Source of the DNA: Cheilinus undulatus
Taxonomy: Eukaryota > Chordata > Actinopteri > Labriformes > Labridae
Direction of reading: 5' to 3'
Length of the DNA: 64,000 nucleotides
Assembly (NCBI RefSeq): GCF_018320785.1
Contig: NC_054879.1
Span: forward strand, 42,956,698-43,020,697
Under the pieces are notes generated by a model. That model made no database searches. It was not told where the DNA came from and worked only from the letters and a program-made list of their open reading frames with translations. The translations under genes were made by a program, and so were the position numbers. Shown here in pieces: positions 38,801 to 48,594 of this stretch; within the stretch, counting starts at the first letter, position 1, and the number at the start of each line of letters is the position of its first letter.

Positions 38801-40575
38801 ATAAATAAGAGTGAAACTTAAGAAATTAGAGCATTTCTTATTAAACAAGAGCCTAGAGGGCTTTATATTTCATGTGTTTTGTGTTTTAGAAATTTCTACT
38901 ACACTGACACATTCATCTATTCATGGTGCTAGTTTAGAACAGTGGAACCAATAGAGCTGCCTTTAACAGAGAATTATTTAGATCTGAAACTGCCAGCTGA
39001 TCAAATAATAAGAAAAATCCATAAACTTTTATTGTTGATGATCTACAGGAGAGGATTAGGGCAAGGGGTGAAGGAAAATATTGCAGTGCACTTCAAGTTT
39101 AAAGATGAAGGGTCCAGAAAAAAGTTGAGATGTTGACAATAAAGTCAGATACAGTTTTGAGACAAAAGTTGAAATGAGAATAAAGTCAAAGCTTCTTACT
39201 AGAACTACAGCTGATCTTAGACTCTGTGTTTATAAGCTAGCAGAGACAAAACCTCTCAGTTCTTAAGGTTAGTTTCACATGTTCATCTGTACTAGGCTGT
39301 TTGTAGAGATGGTCAAGATTCCCTGTTTGTTGTTGTGTAATACTGTTCACATGATTAGTACTACCTGTTGACCTCTGATTATTTATGAATTACCCTGTGA
39401 TGTCAGTGTTTGGTGCAATGCATTCACTTGATAAAAAATGCGATGTAAACAAATTTACTGATATTTCTGAAGGAAATTACTTTATTATTTGCAGCAAACA
39501 GTCCATTATCAATCTTCCTTTGCGCTCCCATTAAGTCAGGTCTGTCATCTGTGCATTTGTGCAGCTGATCAGACAGAAAGAGGAAAAGATAGATGAGCCC
39601 TGTTGTGTCCCAACTGCAGGGCCACATACAGAAATATATAGGAATGGTGGGGCCGCTTTCGCATACCAAACCTTGAGGATATTTAAATTAGTAAAACCAG
39701 TCTAATATAGGTAAAGACATTCGTAGTGATTGTGAGTCCTCATATCGGTAGTTAGTGGTTGATGAGGCAAATAGCGAATCAATTCAAGGCCTTTTGGGGA
39801 GGCCAATCAGATGTCAGGGGGCCTTGGTTGGCTACCACTGACTATGCTCCTGGAATGCTATTGGTGCTGCCGTTTCCTGTGGTGATCAATTAGGGCATTA
39901 TAAATTAAGATATTTTTATTTTGGTTGCCAATATGTTTTACCATTTACAGTGTCGTCTTGGTTTAGTCACAAATTAAAAAACACATCAACAAATGCTTCT
40001 TGTCAAAATGTTTGTTTACAGAATTAGCATGTTATCACCGCCTTGTGCTGAAACAAAGAAGTATAATAGAGTCAAGCAAAAGCTTCATTTTCTAATGTGG
40101 GCCATATTCCAATATATTTTTTTCAATTTACTGCAGGCCAATCAAAAACAGATCATGGGCCACATTTGGCCCCCCAGCCATAGTTTGGATACCCTTGCCC
40201 TACTGTATAAAAGAAGTGAAATGTCTCATGCTAAATATAAAGGTTTTTTTGTCTTTTTTACTTTTATGCTGTTGATGTTATTATGTTCTTTAATTTTGCT
40301 TCCTCCTGTGCTTTATAGTTTATTTATTCTTTAAAGCAGAAATGCTAACAGAGATTTACCTGAAAACTTGAACTAATTTTAATCTTGGAATTTCACTGAA
40401 TCTCTTTCTCCTCCAGGCACTCGGTGTGTCGAGTCAAAGCGACCGTTCAACCATCAAGAAGAAGCTAAAGGAGCTGCGTAAAGCGCAGGAGAAGCTGGAG
40501 AAACAGAGAGAGAAGAAGGAGAAGGAGGGTCGACGCAGCGGGAAACTGCCAGCCAGTACCGACTCGGTCTGCTGA
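9983..40575 (+). CDS. ppp1r9a-like: Neurabin (neurabin-1 type), 20 coding exons
   Basis: Actin-binding scaffold that targets protein phosphatase 1 to the cytoskeleton, best known at synapses. Exons: 9983-11863, 24213-24345, 24523-24643, 26396-26500, 26802-26937, 27765-27923, 28058-28111, 28349-28578, 31170-31266, 31349-31475, 31650-31831, 32503-32821, 32908-32965, 33053-33124, 35271-35469, 35979-36023, 36835-36951, 38375-38563, 40417-40575 plus the non-coding first exon; phases join without a stop, giving about 1460 residues. Domains: actin-binding head (about 1-140), KIKF PP1 docking motif (618-621), PDZ (about 666-755), coiled coil (about 845-1010), CMPFSWF motif (about 1250-1256), SAM (about 1363-1425). 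Human neurabin-1 is about 1100 residues, so this one is longer, mostly in the disordered first exon. The SAM domain separates it from spinophilin. The linked genes suggest it may be a separate neurabin paralogue. The listed set has 19 coding segments that I could place with confidence. Confidence 0.93.
12694..13862 (+). mobile_element. Degraded inverted-repeat DNA transposon
   Basis: The left end CAACCCAAATTCCTCAAAG with GCACTGTGTAAAATGTA mirrors the right end, whose reverse complement starts TACCACCCCGATCCCAAAAA and continues GTTGAAGTGCTATG. Internal blocks such as GCAATAATTTGCAAATCTCA and ACCACCAGAGATGCAGGCTT are familiar from a common fish DNA repeat. There is no intact transposase, and the superfamily is not certain. 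Confidence 0.65.
14009..14362 (+). mobile_element. Small inverted-repeat element (MITE-like)
   Basis: The left end AGGGCTTGGTATCATTTGG and the reverse complement of the right end, AGGGATGAGTATCGAAACCC, agree at about 10 of the first 14 positions. Length about 354 bp, no coding capacity. No clear target duplication, so the boundaries are approximate. Confidence 0.5.
24213..26937 (+). CDS. ppp1r9a-like: Neurabin exons 24213-24345, 24523-24643, 26396-26500, 26802-26937: PDZ region
   Basis: The first piece ([19 protein letters not shown], then [16 protein letters not shown]) is the conserved linker after the PP1 site. The next three encode the PDZ domain: carboxylate-binding loop [12 protein letters not shown], then [20 protein letters not shown], then [10 protein letters not shown]. 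Phases are 1, 2, 2 and 0. A six-glutamine run follows near residue 776, which mammalian neurabin does not have at this place as far as I recall. The intron between the second and third pieces holds a Tc1-like element. Confidence 0.94.
24711..26057 (-). mobile_element. Tc1-like element inside the PDZ-splitting intron
   Basis: The left end CAGTGCCTATAAGAAGTATT and the right end (reverse complement CAGTACCTAGAAAAAGTATT) form terminal inverted repeats of about 38 bp, each bordered by TA (24709-24710 and 26058-26059). On the minus strand 25289-25543 remains open and matches a Tc1 transposase linker region ([20 protein letters not shown], then [11 protein letters not shown]). Downstream blocks such as [19 protein letters not shown] survive between stops. 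It is a different family from the element at 31-1264, inactive, and transcribed antisense to neurabin. Confidence 0.88.
27765..28578 (+). CDS. ppp1r9a-like: Neurabin exons 27765-27923, 28058-28111, 28349-28578: coiled-coil start
   Basis: Encodes the acidic linker with [13 protein letters not shown], then [20 protein letters not shown] across the junctions, then [14 protein letters not shown] and [18 protein letters not shown]. Heptad-like spacing of Leu and charged residues fits the neurabin/spinophilin dimerisation coiled coil. Splice junctions are clean (GAG/GTATCA, AAG/GTATGA, AA/GTAAGT). Confidence 0.92.
29196..29373 (-). mobile_element. tRNA-derived SINE, copy 1
   Basis: On the minus strand the head carries a polymerase III A-box-like TGGCCTAGTGG and a B-box-like GGGTTCAAATCC. 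A body with CCACTGTCTTCCTCTATC follows, and then an A-rich tail (AATAAATCTTAAAAAA). The direct repeat AGGATAT flanks it (29189-29195 and 29374-29380), consistent with target-primed insertion. Same family as 45194-45375. Confidence 0.85.
29640..30040 (-). repeat. GCCACTTTT-type satellite array inside the hAT-like element
   Basis: Roughly 400 bp of TTTTTGCCACTTTT and CATTTTTGCC variants, the complement of the motif that builds the array at 6150-7610 and the same strand as that at 61030-62110. Open frames through it are low complexity. Confidence 0.8.
30091..30942 (+). mobile_element. Nested MITE, GGGCGATAT family
   Basis: Starts TAGGCCTGGGCGATATGGCC. Its far end, in reverse complement, reads AGGGGTGCGCAGTATATGCG, an imperfect inverted repeat. 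The 8 bases on each side (GGTTGAGA at 30083-30090, AGTTTAGA at 30943-30950) agree at 6 of 8 positions, as expected for a decayed target duplication. It interrupts the 3' terminal repeat of the older hAT-like element. Confidence 0.75.
31170..31831 (+). CDS. ppp1r9a-like: Neurabin exons 31170-31266, 31349-31475, 31650-31831: end of coiled coil
   Basis: Continues the coiled coil ([20 protein letters not shown]), then a Ser/Gln-rich linker ([15 protein letters not shown]), then the conserved block [20 protein letters not shown]. The last donor is placed at 31831 (AAA/GTATGA). An alternative phase-0 donor at 31801 (CAG/GTCAGC) would remove ten codons, so alternative use is possible. Confidence 0.88.
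32503..33124 (+). CDS. ppp1r9a-like: Neurabin exons 32503-32821, 32908-32965, 33053-33124: low-complexity linker
   Basis: The linker starts [20 protein letters not shown] and runs through a Ser/Pro-rich stretch to the basic run [13 protein letters not shown]. Two short exons follow: [10 protein letters not shown], then [17 protein letters not shown]. The order resembles the human segment with a basic FVDLG block followed by a Lys-rich stretch. Introns here are only 86-87 bp. Confidence 0.85.
33240..33780. other. Possible repeat in a neurabin intron
   Basis: A GC-richer block (CCACTGTGCCGATCCAAGCC near 33340, GCCACCCCGCCTCC near 33447) stands out from the AT-rich intron and reads like a degraded transposon end. 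I could not find its partner end. Confidence 0.3.
34267..34766 (+). mobile_element. hAT-like MITE with perfect target duplication
   Basis: The terminal repeats CAGTGGTTCTCAACTGG and CAGTTTGAGAACCACTG are inverted copies of the classical hAT/Charlie end. A perfect 8-bp ATTTAGAG duplication flanks the 500-bp element (34259-34266 and 34767-34774). Its 3' part (CAACCCACCTCTGGGTCCTG) matches the right end of the element at 57308-57752. The open frames inside are not genes. Confidence 0.93.
35271..35469 (+). CDS. ppp1r9a-like: Neurabin exon with CMPFSWF motif
   Basis: Contains [20 protein letters not shown], matching the CMPFSWF block of neurabin-1. A related segment exists in SAMD14, where it belongs to a region described as binding actin capping protein; extending that role to this gene is inference. 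The exon opens with the split codon AG/G and ends in phase 0 at AAG/GTATGT. Confidence 0.9.
35979..36023 (+). CDS. ppp1r9a-like: Neurabin 15-codon microexon (probable)
   Basis: An acceptor (TTCACACAG) and a weak donor (TTG/GTACAG) bracket 45 bases in frame with both neighbours, encoding [16 protein letters not shown] have no clear human counterpart. It could be an alternative cassette, since skipping it leaves the frame intact. Confidence 0.5.
36835..36951 (+). CDS. ppp1r9a-like: Neurabin exon before the SAM domain
   Basis: Encodes [20 protein letters not shown], then [19 protein letters not shown]. It aligns by eye with the human neurabin-1 segment containing DDFSPSS, DLSGLGAEP and SSDES. 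Phase 0 on both sides. Confidence 0.88.
36952..38374 (+). other. Neurabin intron with A/T-rich low complexity
   Basis: Contains long homopolymer and ATAA-type runs between about 37625 and 37980 (poly-T near 37625 and 37717, AATAATAATAA near 37775). An open minus-strand frame here is low complexity with no domain. No gene recognised. Confidence 0.5.
38375..40575 (+). CDS. ppp1r9a-like: Neurabin exons 38375-38563 and 40417-40575: SAM domain and C-terminus
   Basis: The first exon encodes most of the SAM domain: [20 protein letters not shown], then [20 protein letters not shown]. The second completes it with [20 protein letters not shown], then a highly charged helix ([18 protein letters not shown]) and the stop TGA at 40573-40575. 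Human spinophilin lacks this domain and human neurabin-1 has it. Confidence 0.94.
39599..40197 (+). mobile_element. Degraded hAT-like MITE between the SAM exons
   Basis: The left part CCTGTTGTGTCCCAACTG followed by GGGCCACATACAG, and the right part GGGCCACATTTGGCCCCCC followed by TAGTTTGGATACCCTTG, form an imperfect inverted pair of the CAGGGGTGTCCAAAC type. No target duplication is visible, so boundaries are approximate. Confidence 0.55.
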
Positions 40576-41560
40576 GGAGGACGTAGCTCGACTTTAAATG
40601 ATGCAGCTCATGAAGTTTATCGCTCACAGAAGCCTGAGCAACGTGGCTTATTCTGTTGCCATGACGTTTTTGACACATGGAGGCTGTCAGTGATGTTCCT
40701 GGGCTGACTGAGGTGCCAGATGTGATTTATGTTCAAACTGCAGCTCATTTTTCATCACTTCCAAATATTTATCTAGATTTCATATTATTTTAACTGGTTG
40801 TTTTAAAGTTGGATACGTGACCAAAAATTAACATTTTTACCACTATAAAGCTAGAGGCTGTTACTAGAAGACCGTTTAAGATCAGGTGTAGAGTTTGCAG
40901 ATCATGCACGTGTTTACCTATGGAGGTCAGATGTATTCTGCTTTATCAGCATTTTATATTTTTGCTAGAGGAACGGTTATTGTACAGTCAGATAAAAGCA
41001 CTATATTTGTCTTTTAAGCTTCAAAGGGCCACAAGGTTTTAAATGTATGAATACGTTTTATACATGTGCCTATTAACTGCATATCTTTTTTTTTTTTATA
41101 CTTAAAGACCATTGTCCATTTTATATGATCTAATTTCTACTAAGTAGAATAGCCACGCTGTCGATTTGCTGAATGAAAAGCAACAAACAAATCACATAGG
41201 GACGATGTAAATGCTGCTCTCTCTGTCCCTGACACGGGCTGTGCGTCACTGAGACGGGACATTGAATTCACACAGCATGCAGGTCTGCTACACACACTCC
41301 TCACAGGTTTGTAAGACACGCCTACGACAAGGACTTGTGTGAGTCAGGAGCACAGCGCCACGTATGAAATGTGAGGCTGAAAGATGAAATATTAACAGCC
41401 AGACTTAAGTGCTTCTTCTTTTTCTTAAGCATGACTCCATGTCCTGTAAAGAGTACGACATGCTGGACGGCAAGAAAATCGTGTTTTCGCATCTTCAACC
41501 AGAAAGACATTCTTGGTACATACAGCATCAATAAACTAATTCTCACGTTGTGTTTGTTTC
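40576..41560 (+). other. Neurabin 3' UTR with polyadenylation signal
   Basis: AT-rich sequence after the stop codon, with AATAAA at 41530-41535 followed by a GT-rich stretch (CACGTTGTGTTTGTTTC), the usual arrangement for cleavage. The exact cleavage point is not known. Confidence 0.6.
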
Positions 41561-42520
41561 AGTTTCCTTTACTATCAAAACTATTAACAGATTATTGACA
41601 TTAAGGACATAAGAAAATGTCTGCTTACTAAGATTGTTGAGATGTTTGATATTTTTCAATACCAGGTTTTAAAATTACACAATCTGATATCTCAATTATC
41701 ATCAATATCAAAAAGTACTAAAGGTCTAACGAGACATCTTTGTCATACAACAGGTGATTAATAAAGGCATGAATCCTCCAAAAAATATTTGCTAGCAAAC
41801 TCAGCCCATCTTTACTGCACAAATACACGAACAACATCTCAGCATCAAAACGTTACCATTGTTTTTGTCTTTGTTGACCATGCAGGAGTCTGCTTGCAAT
41901 TTTTGATACTTAAAAATGAGAAATTACCCAAATTTGAGGTCCTAGGTTTTGTGTTATTATTGATTTATCAAAGCAGTTATTGATGCTGTTTGATTATTGT
42001 TCATATTGTACCGAAGTTTAAATGCTGGTCTCATGTCAAACCTGCTGACACGGTAGATTCATGATTTTCTGCTCTTGAGGCTGTGGCTAATTTTAGTGTA
42101 GATACAGTATAATACACGTGTTTGGTTTATTTTCTATCTTCCGTAATGTACTTATTCAAAATGAACACTACCTAGAAACACAGCCTCACTGGATATCAGA
42201 GACCTGCGTCAATAAGGAAGTCTACATTTTAGTTTAATGAGGATAAGTTTTAATCTTTATAGCACTTTTATATGACAGCAGTGTGTAAATTCAGCTCTGT
42301 TTATTTAAGTCTTACATTAATGTGGAAAATCCATGATCAGCTGTAAAAAATGCATTCACATGCCCTCCTATGATTCATCCTTTTGGATAAATACTGTAAC
42401 ACTCTTGCTATAATTGCAATTAAACACCTTCAAGTAAATGCTGTGAGCATTGACTTCAAACATTCGTCACCGCACATTTCAAACTTAAGACTGCAAAGTT
42501 TAAAATCAGCCCTTCCAGAG
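41561..42520. other. Intergenic DNA, no gene recognised
   Basis: AT-rich sequence between the neurabin 3' end and a hAT-like remnant. No supported coding, RNA or repeat feature. Confidence 0.4.
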
Positions 42521-44109
42521 CCTTGGCTCTCAACTGTTGGGTTGGGACCCAAAAATTGAAAGCCATTTTCAGTAAGTCATGGATGTGTGCCTGGAAAACA
42601 ATGTGGCAAAAAGTCTATGACGTGCTTTTATTTTGGAGGATATTTTTCCATCTCTTTGTTCAATCACATCTTTGTTGCAGTTCAAGTTCAAACTGCCCCA
42701 TTTGTCATGAAAAACATTTGGTTGTGATTGAAATATTTAAGAAATTTGGGTCATGATTTGTAGTTGAGGAGGTTGTTGGTCCTGACGTCAGACCAGTTGG
42801 GAATGAGCGCTCCAGTTAAGTGAAGGCACACCTAAGATCAACCACAATCTTAAGGCACGCCATGTTTGTATCCACGCAAAAACTGCCTCTTTATCAAAAT
42901 CCTTACTTGATGTTTAGGTCGAAGTTATCGTGCATGGTTGTTCAAATTCACAACGCACACCTTGACATGCCTTCAGCCGGGGACCTCCAGCAGGCATCGG
43001 GCAGTTTGTGGCCGAGTGCGAAGCGGTCAGGATGAGGGTCAGCACCTCCAAGTCCGAGGCCATGGTTCTCTGCCGGAAAATGGTAGGTCTCTCCCTCCAG
43101 GTGGGGAGGGCATTTTTGCCCCAAGGGAAGGAGTTCAAGTACCTCGGGGTCTTGTTCACAAGTGAGGGTAGAAGGGACCGTGAGATCGACAGGCGGATCA
43201 GTGCAGCATTTGTGGCATTGCAGACGTACCGCACTGTCATGGTGAAGAGGGAGCTGAGCCAGAAAGCAATACTCTCAATTTACCGGTCGATCTTTGTCCC
43301 AACCCTCACCTATGGTCATGAACTCTGGGTAATGACCAAAAGAACAAGATCGCAGGTTCAAGCGATCAAAATGAGATTCCTCAGGAGGGCTCAGCCTTAG
43401 AGATAGGGTGAGGAGCTCGGACATCCAGAAGGATTTTTAAGTAGATCTGCTGCTCTTTTGCGTCTAAAGGAACCAGTTGAGGTGGTTTGGGCATCTGATT
43501 AGGATGCCTACTGGTCGCCTCCCTTAGGAAGTCTTCGGGGCACGTCCAACTGGAAGGAGCCCCTGGGGTAGACCCAGAACTTGCTGGAGGGATTATATAT
43601 CTCATCTGGCCTGGGAACGCCTTGGAATCTCCCAGGAAGAGCTGGAAAATGTTGCTGGGGAGAGAGATGTCGGGATTGACTTGCTTAGCCTGCTGCCATA
43701 GCGACACGTCCCCGGATATGTGAAAGAAAATGGATAGAATATTGATACAGATACATGCTAAAATTTCCTTTTTTTTCAACATACATTTTCAGCTGTATTA
43801 GTCTTACTTGCAGTTGTTGATTAAAGCAATCTGTTGTAGCAAATTCAAAACTTTTTGTACCTCTTATTTATCATTTTCTCACTTAATGATGAGAAACTTA
43901 TGTAACAAAAGCCCAGATAGACAATACCAAAAATCCAGCAGAAAAAAAAAACAATTCTAAGAGGTCAAATTTATTGATCTTAAATATCAAAAATACCTGT
44001 GAAAACTCATGTCTCTTTTGTTTTTGTATTGTTGTAGTTATTATTATTATTATTGTTGTACAATTTCCCATGGCACACCAAGGCTTGCATTTACATTTGA
44101 GAACCACTG
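42521..44109 (+). mobile_element. Old hAT-like remnant interrupted by a LINE fragment
   Basis: The left end CCTTGGCTCTCAACTG and the right end TTTGAGAACCACTG match the CAGTGGTTCTCAACTG pattern. Flanks TTCCAGAG (42513-42520) and CTCTAAAG (44110-44117) agree at 5 of 8, compatible with a much-decayed duplication. The interior is occupied by a non-LTR retrotransposon fragment. Confidence 0.5.
42950..43740 (+). pseudogene. Non-LTR retrotransposon (LINE) reverse-transcriptase C-terminal fragment
   Basis: An open stretch at 43008-43400 encodes the 3' part of a LINE ORF2: STSKSEAMVLCRKMVG, EFKYLGVLFTSEGRRDREID, AILSIYRSIFVPTLTYGHEL, RTRSQVQAIKMRFLRR. A frame change follows. After it come LRWFGHLIRMPTGRL, RPRTCWRDYISHLAWERLGI and SQEELENVAGERD, with in-frame stops. 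It ends near AAAATGGATAGAAT. It is 5'-truncated, lacks the catalytic core and is dead. Family not assigned. Confidence 0.85.
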
Positions 44110-44338
44110 CTCTAAAGTTAACTGCTGTGATCCTTTGTCTTTATACGATACATAAGAGGAAAACTCTTAGCATGACTAACAGAGTGACAAAAAGTGCTGA
44201 TCTTTTAACAAACAAAATCCACAAGGTTAATAGTCTGTTTTTATTGAACATGACGCATAAATGTAACTGTTAACATGGAACCATGAAAAATAGCTTATCA
44301 AACAGGATGAGTCCCAACCACATAAACCAGAAATACTA

Positions 44339-45953
44339 CGGCTGTCAAAACATTAAAACTTAATCATGAATAATCTCAGAATTTCTGTAGTTAATTGTGA
44401 TTAATCACACACTTTTATTGCATTTTAAAATTCAGTTATTTTGCATTTAAAACAGTTTTTTTTGTGTCTTTTTCTACTGTCCTAAACCAAGGTAAAAGAC
44501 TTTCTGCATTTATAGGTAGATTGAAGATTTTAACATAACTTCCCCACAAAACAGGAACTTGTTATGGATTGAAAAGGAAATAAGGGCATGTCCGATAATA
44601 CTAGGTGCAGATGACTTTTGAATGTCCATCGAGCTATCTGTGAGTTTTTAAAGGGAAATGAGAATTTAAGGAGCAGTGGCGGATTTAAGCCTTGTTCACA
44701 CAACGTTATGCTTCGTTTTTCGTTTCCTTTTTCAAATAGTTCCATGTTTTGAAAATCTCTGTCTTCACAAGACCACAGGGAACACAAAAGCGCTGTAGTG
44801 AAGTGATTTACTGCACAATAAAACTCTCTACAAGGCCAGTAATGCACATTCACTGTTTTTCATGTGTTTTTGGCAGCGTCTAACATTTTTATTACACACG
44901 GTTGCATGAGAGTAATTTATCACTAAATCCTCCTCATCACCATTGTAGCATGGCAGCAAAATTTCATGGCTCACATAGACACTAAAATGCTTTGCTAGAC
45001 CAGTAATGTTATGATGAAGATATCTTCTGAGACTGTTTATATTTTCCACAAACAAGTTTATCATCCACAGCCTTTCATTTCTGGTGGATTTTTTTTCAGA
45101 TAGTGCAGCGCTTCTTGCTTAAAGCGCAGCAGGAAAATGATAGCCTTTTCTATTTCCCCTTTTTCAATTTTATCTGCTTCTTGGGAGTTGATACATTTTT
45201 TAAGATTTATTTTGGGGCTTTTTAGTGCCTTTTTTTGACAGAGGAGGACAGTGGATAGAGTTGAAAGTGGGACGAGACTGGGGAGAGACATGTGGCAAAG
45301 GGCCACAGGCCGGATTCGAACCTGGGTCACCCACATACATGCGTCTTAGACCGCTAGGCCATCTGCACGCCACAACTGTCTTTTTCAACCTTAACACAGA
45401 AGCTTCATTCCTGTCTCCTCCATGAGCTGCACATCAGATAGGAGAGGCTGAAGTTTCCGTGTTAAAGCTTTAAGAAAAAAAGTCTACATAATTCCAAGAA
45501 ACAGATATATTTGAAAAATGGGAAAATAGAAATATAATTCTGAAAAGCCTCCAGCTGTGCTTATGAGCAGCGCTGCGCTTTATGAAAAAATCCACAAGAA
45601 ATTAAAGGCTGTAGGAGCTTAATTTGTCTGTGGAAAATGAATTATTCTCAGTGGACAAAAATGATGTATGTAACAAAAATGATCTTGCAAAGCATTTTTT
45701 TGTGTTTATATGAGCTGTGAAATTTCTCTGCTGCGTTACAATGGTGATGAGTGATCATCATGATTGATAAAAGGGTAGATGTAATCATTTCCAAAATTAA
45801 AAGCATTTTTTACATGAGGGAGACACTGCAGTAATTCAACCGAAGCGTGCTGAAAGAGGCAATAAAGTGTGATTAATCACGATAGACAAATACTATTGCA
45901 CTTATTGTGAACCATAATTAATCACGATTAAAGCAATGTATCTTGACAGCCCC
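44339..45953 (+). mobile_element. Inverted-repeat element with GCTGTCAA ends and ATTAATCACG motifs
   Basis: The left end CGGCTGTCAAAACATTAAAA and the right end ATTAATCACGATTAAAGC ... CTTGACAGCCCC are inverted (GGGGCTGTCAAG in reverse complement). Both ends carry TGATTAATCAC-like motifs just inside. AAATACTA (44331-44338) and AAATACTC (45957-45964) agree at 7 of 8, though the right copy sits about 3 bases out from the terminus. A tRNA SINE is nested at 45194-45375. No transposase. Confidence 0.65.
45194..45375 (-). mobile_element. tRNA-derived SINE, copy 2
   Basis: The minus strand shows an intact A-box-like TGGCCTAGCGGTCTAAG and B-box GGTTCGAATCC, then CCACTGTCCTCCTCTGTCAA and an A-rich tail. 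Better preserved than copy 1 at 29196. It lies inside the GCTGTCAA element, so it inserted later. Target duplication not clear. Confidence 0.87.
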
Positions 45954-47249
45954 AATAAATACTCTTACACTGTACTAATAATAGTCTTATGAGTTCAAAC
46001 ATTAATTTCTTAAATTCAAGCACCTGAATTGAGTTTAGAATTTAGGAGGAAATCTAAATATACTGCAAACCAGTCTACACCTATCAATCTAAATGCTTTA
46101 TCCTCTGTAACAAACAAAAAAGGTTGTACTTTTTTCCTTTTTTCACATCCCAAATTTAACGTTTTGATCACATGCTTTTACCAAAAGTAAAGTCCCATTG
46201 CAGAAGAAATGCCCAAAATGAGAAAGTCTGTCCTGAAAGAATTTCCAGGCAAAAAACTCTCAGTAACACATACTGCGGCAGGTTTCCCTTTTCAGCATCA
46301 AACAGTATCACACTGAAAAATAAAGACCAGCTGTAACAGAGAAGACAAATCAATGCTATGTGACTATGAGAAGCCATAAAGACCAGGAGTGCAAACTGTA
46401 AACAACACTACGAAGGTTAAACCTTAACGGAAAAATTTACCCAAACCCCAAAAACATTTTCCTCTGACACTGTATGGAATTAAAAATATTAACAGTTTTG
46501 GTTAACGAGCAGACCTGTGCTGGTTTCCATAATTTAATAGGTCAATAAAAATATTGAAAATACAATTTAATTTGATAGTGTTACTGATAAAAATGTGTTG
46601 CTTGATACGTAATAGTGAAACAGAAAAGCCAGAATGATGGAGAGAAATATGAAATTTTAGTGTGGTTATATAGTTTGTCCACTAGAGGGTGCTGCTGGAC
46701 AGAAACCTAGGGAAAGCTGCTGTGATTTCTTTGCTGGTTTATGAGAGATGAAAATCAATGATGAGGCCTCTTTGTGGCCTTAAAACAGCTACAGGATCAG
46801 CTGAGGATTTACGTTTGAAATGTTAAACACCATCTTGAGCTTGTGTTGTCCTTTTTCTGCTTCTTTAAGCACTATTTACACTGCAGGTATAAAATATTCA
46901 CTCTACACACACAAACTGATAGCGAAAGCTACTATGCAGCAGGCCATCGATGAAGCATTTGGGATTACGTGTCATGTAGCTGCATGAGCTGGGGATAAAA
47001 TCCCCAACCTTCCAGTTACAACCTTCCAGTAACTACATACTGAGCCACAGTCGCCCCCTTATTACCTGTAACTACTGCCACCATGTCTGTGATTTACAGC
47101 CTACTGTTAAAGTAGCAAGGTTTAAACATAAGTGAAATGTTTGTTAAAATCAGCAAAGCTCTTCACCTCTACAGGTCCCCCATCTGGCTTGGCCCAAGAA
47201 AGCTCTTCCCTGTATCCCCCCTTGTGGGCGGCCTTGTATCAGACAGAGC
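45954..47249. other. Intergenic DNA, no gene recognised
   Basis: AT-rich sequence without a supported gene. Short minus-strand open frames near 46168-46377 have no family signal. Confidence 0.4.
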
Positions 47250-47448
47250 CTTCCTGTGTGGAGTTTGCATTTTTTGTGGGTATTCTGGCTTCCTAAAGTT
47301 CAGAGACTTGCTCAGTAGGCTCTAAATTGCCCGTTAGTGTGAGTGTGGCTGCTCATTTGCCTGTAAACGCGGCCTAAAGACGGCTGGGATTGGCTCCAGG
47401 CCCCTGCAACCCCAAACAGGAGAGTTATAGATAATAGATGGATAGAGC
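47250..47448 (+). repeat. LINE/SINE 3' tail of the CR1/L2 kind
   Basis: Contains TGTGGAGTTTGCATTTTTTG, GGCTCTAAATTGCCCGTTAG, GGCTGGGATTGGCTCCAGGC and CCCTGCAACCCC, then AGATGGATAG. This order is characteristic of the 3' end shared by fish L2-like LINEs and their dependent SINEs. No coding part remains. Confidence 0.75.
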
Positions 47449-47644
47449 TAATGCCTGGTGGTTAAATGTCTGTGAGGTTTTCAAGTGGTTAACAGTATAT
47501 ACATGGAGGTTAACTCGGTTTATAGAGCAGGTGCCGGCTAATCTAGGTGCTGTTTTGGACTTGCCTTTACTCAAACTCTCTCCCATTAATACCTGTCTCT
47601 CTTCAGCAATCCCATTCTGATTGCAGCAAATGCCCAAAGCCATC

Positions 47645-48138
47645 TTAAAGGTGACGTATTTTACCCCTTTAAGACAAGTTTATATTGGTCTCAGAGGTCC
47701 CCAAAACATGCCTGTGAAGTTTATTGCTGAAAAACACTGCAGTATTGGATTTTTGCATGTCTAAAAAACCCCTCTGTTTCAGCCCTGCTCAGAACGAGCT
47801 GTTTCTGTGTCTGTTGCTTTAAATGTTACTAAGCTGTCTGACTCCGCCCCTCTCAGGAAATGGATGTGGCTCTTCTGATCCTCCTCTCAGCTGGCAGCTG
47901 AGAGGAGGATCAGGAGAGGAGGGCGGAACTTTCTTCCAAGTGGGGAGTGCCAACCAAACCTGAGGGCGGGGCTAACTCCCACATGACATCATGAGGGGAA
48001 AATCTGAGAACGGCTTGTTTCAGCACACATTTTCTGAAAGGTGGTGGTGGTGGTGGTGGGGGGGGGGGGGGGGCTGTAGCGGAATCGGGGGGGAACATAT
48101 TTTTGCTACAAAAGCCTTGCATAATATGTGGCCCTTAA
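47645..48138 (+). repeat. Dispersed repeat, copy B, bounded by TTAA
   Basis: Closely related to 3455-3920 over most of its length. TTAA lies at both edges (47645-47648 and 48135-48138). Just inside, AGGTGACGTATTTTA and the reverse complement of the right end, GGGCCACATATTATG, are weakly inverted. TTAA duplication is the habit of piggyBac-type elements, but that assignment is tentative. A GGTGGTGGT to poly-G run lies at about 48041-48073. Confidence 0.7.
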
Positions 48139-48594
48139 GACAAGGACGAGGGCTTAAATGGCTTTAAACCTTGGAGCTATAAAATGTTTTCAGTTCATCC
48201 ATGCGTTCTTGAGTTGATATGTTGACAAGAATGGCCTGGATGGACGGACAATAGATGGACTCGTGCCACCAAAGATTGCAAAAATGCGTTCAAATACGTT
48301 TTTATCCTCTCAAATGTTAATAACACTACCAGCCTTGATGATGGCTGATATGTTGGGTCTTATTTTGGTAAATTTCAGTCTTTACTGTCAGTGGCGCTGG
48401 TGTGGGTTAGCAGGGAAAATGTTTTTGATTGAGGGTAACTTAGATGCAAACCTATATTTCTGTATGAAATGTATGGCACTAAGTCTTTGTTCTGTCTAGT
48501 CCGTTTTTTAAACTTTCTATTTACTGTAAAAACATCTGAAGAGACTACACACACACAAACCACCAGTCTTTAACAACATTTCTGCAGCTGTTTT

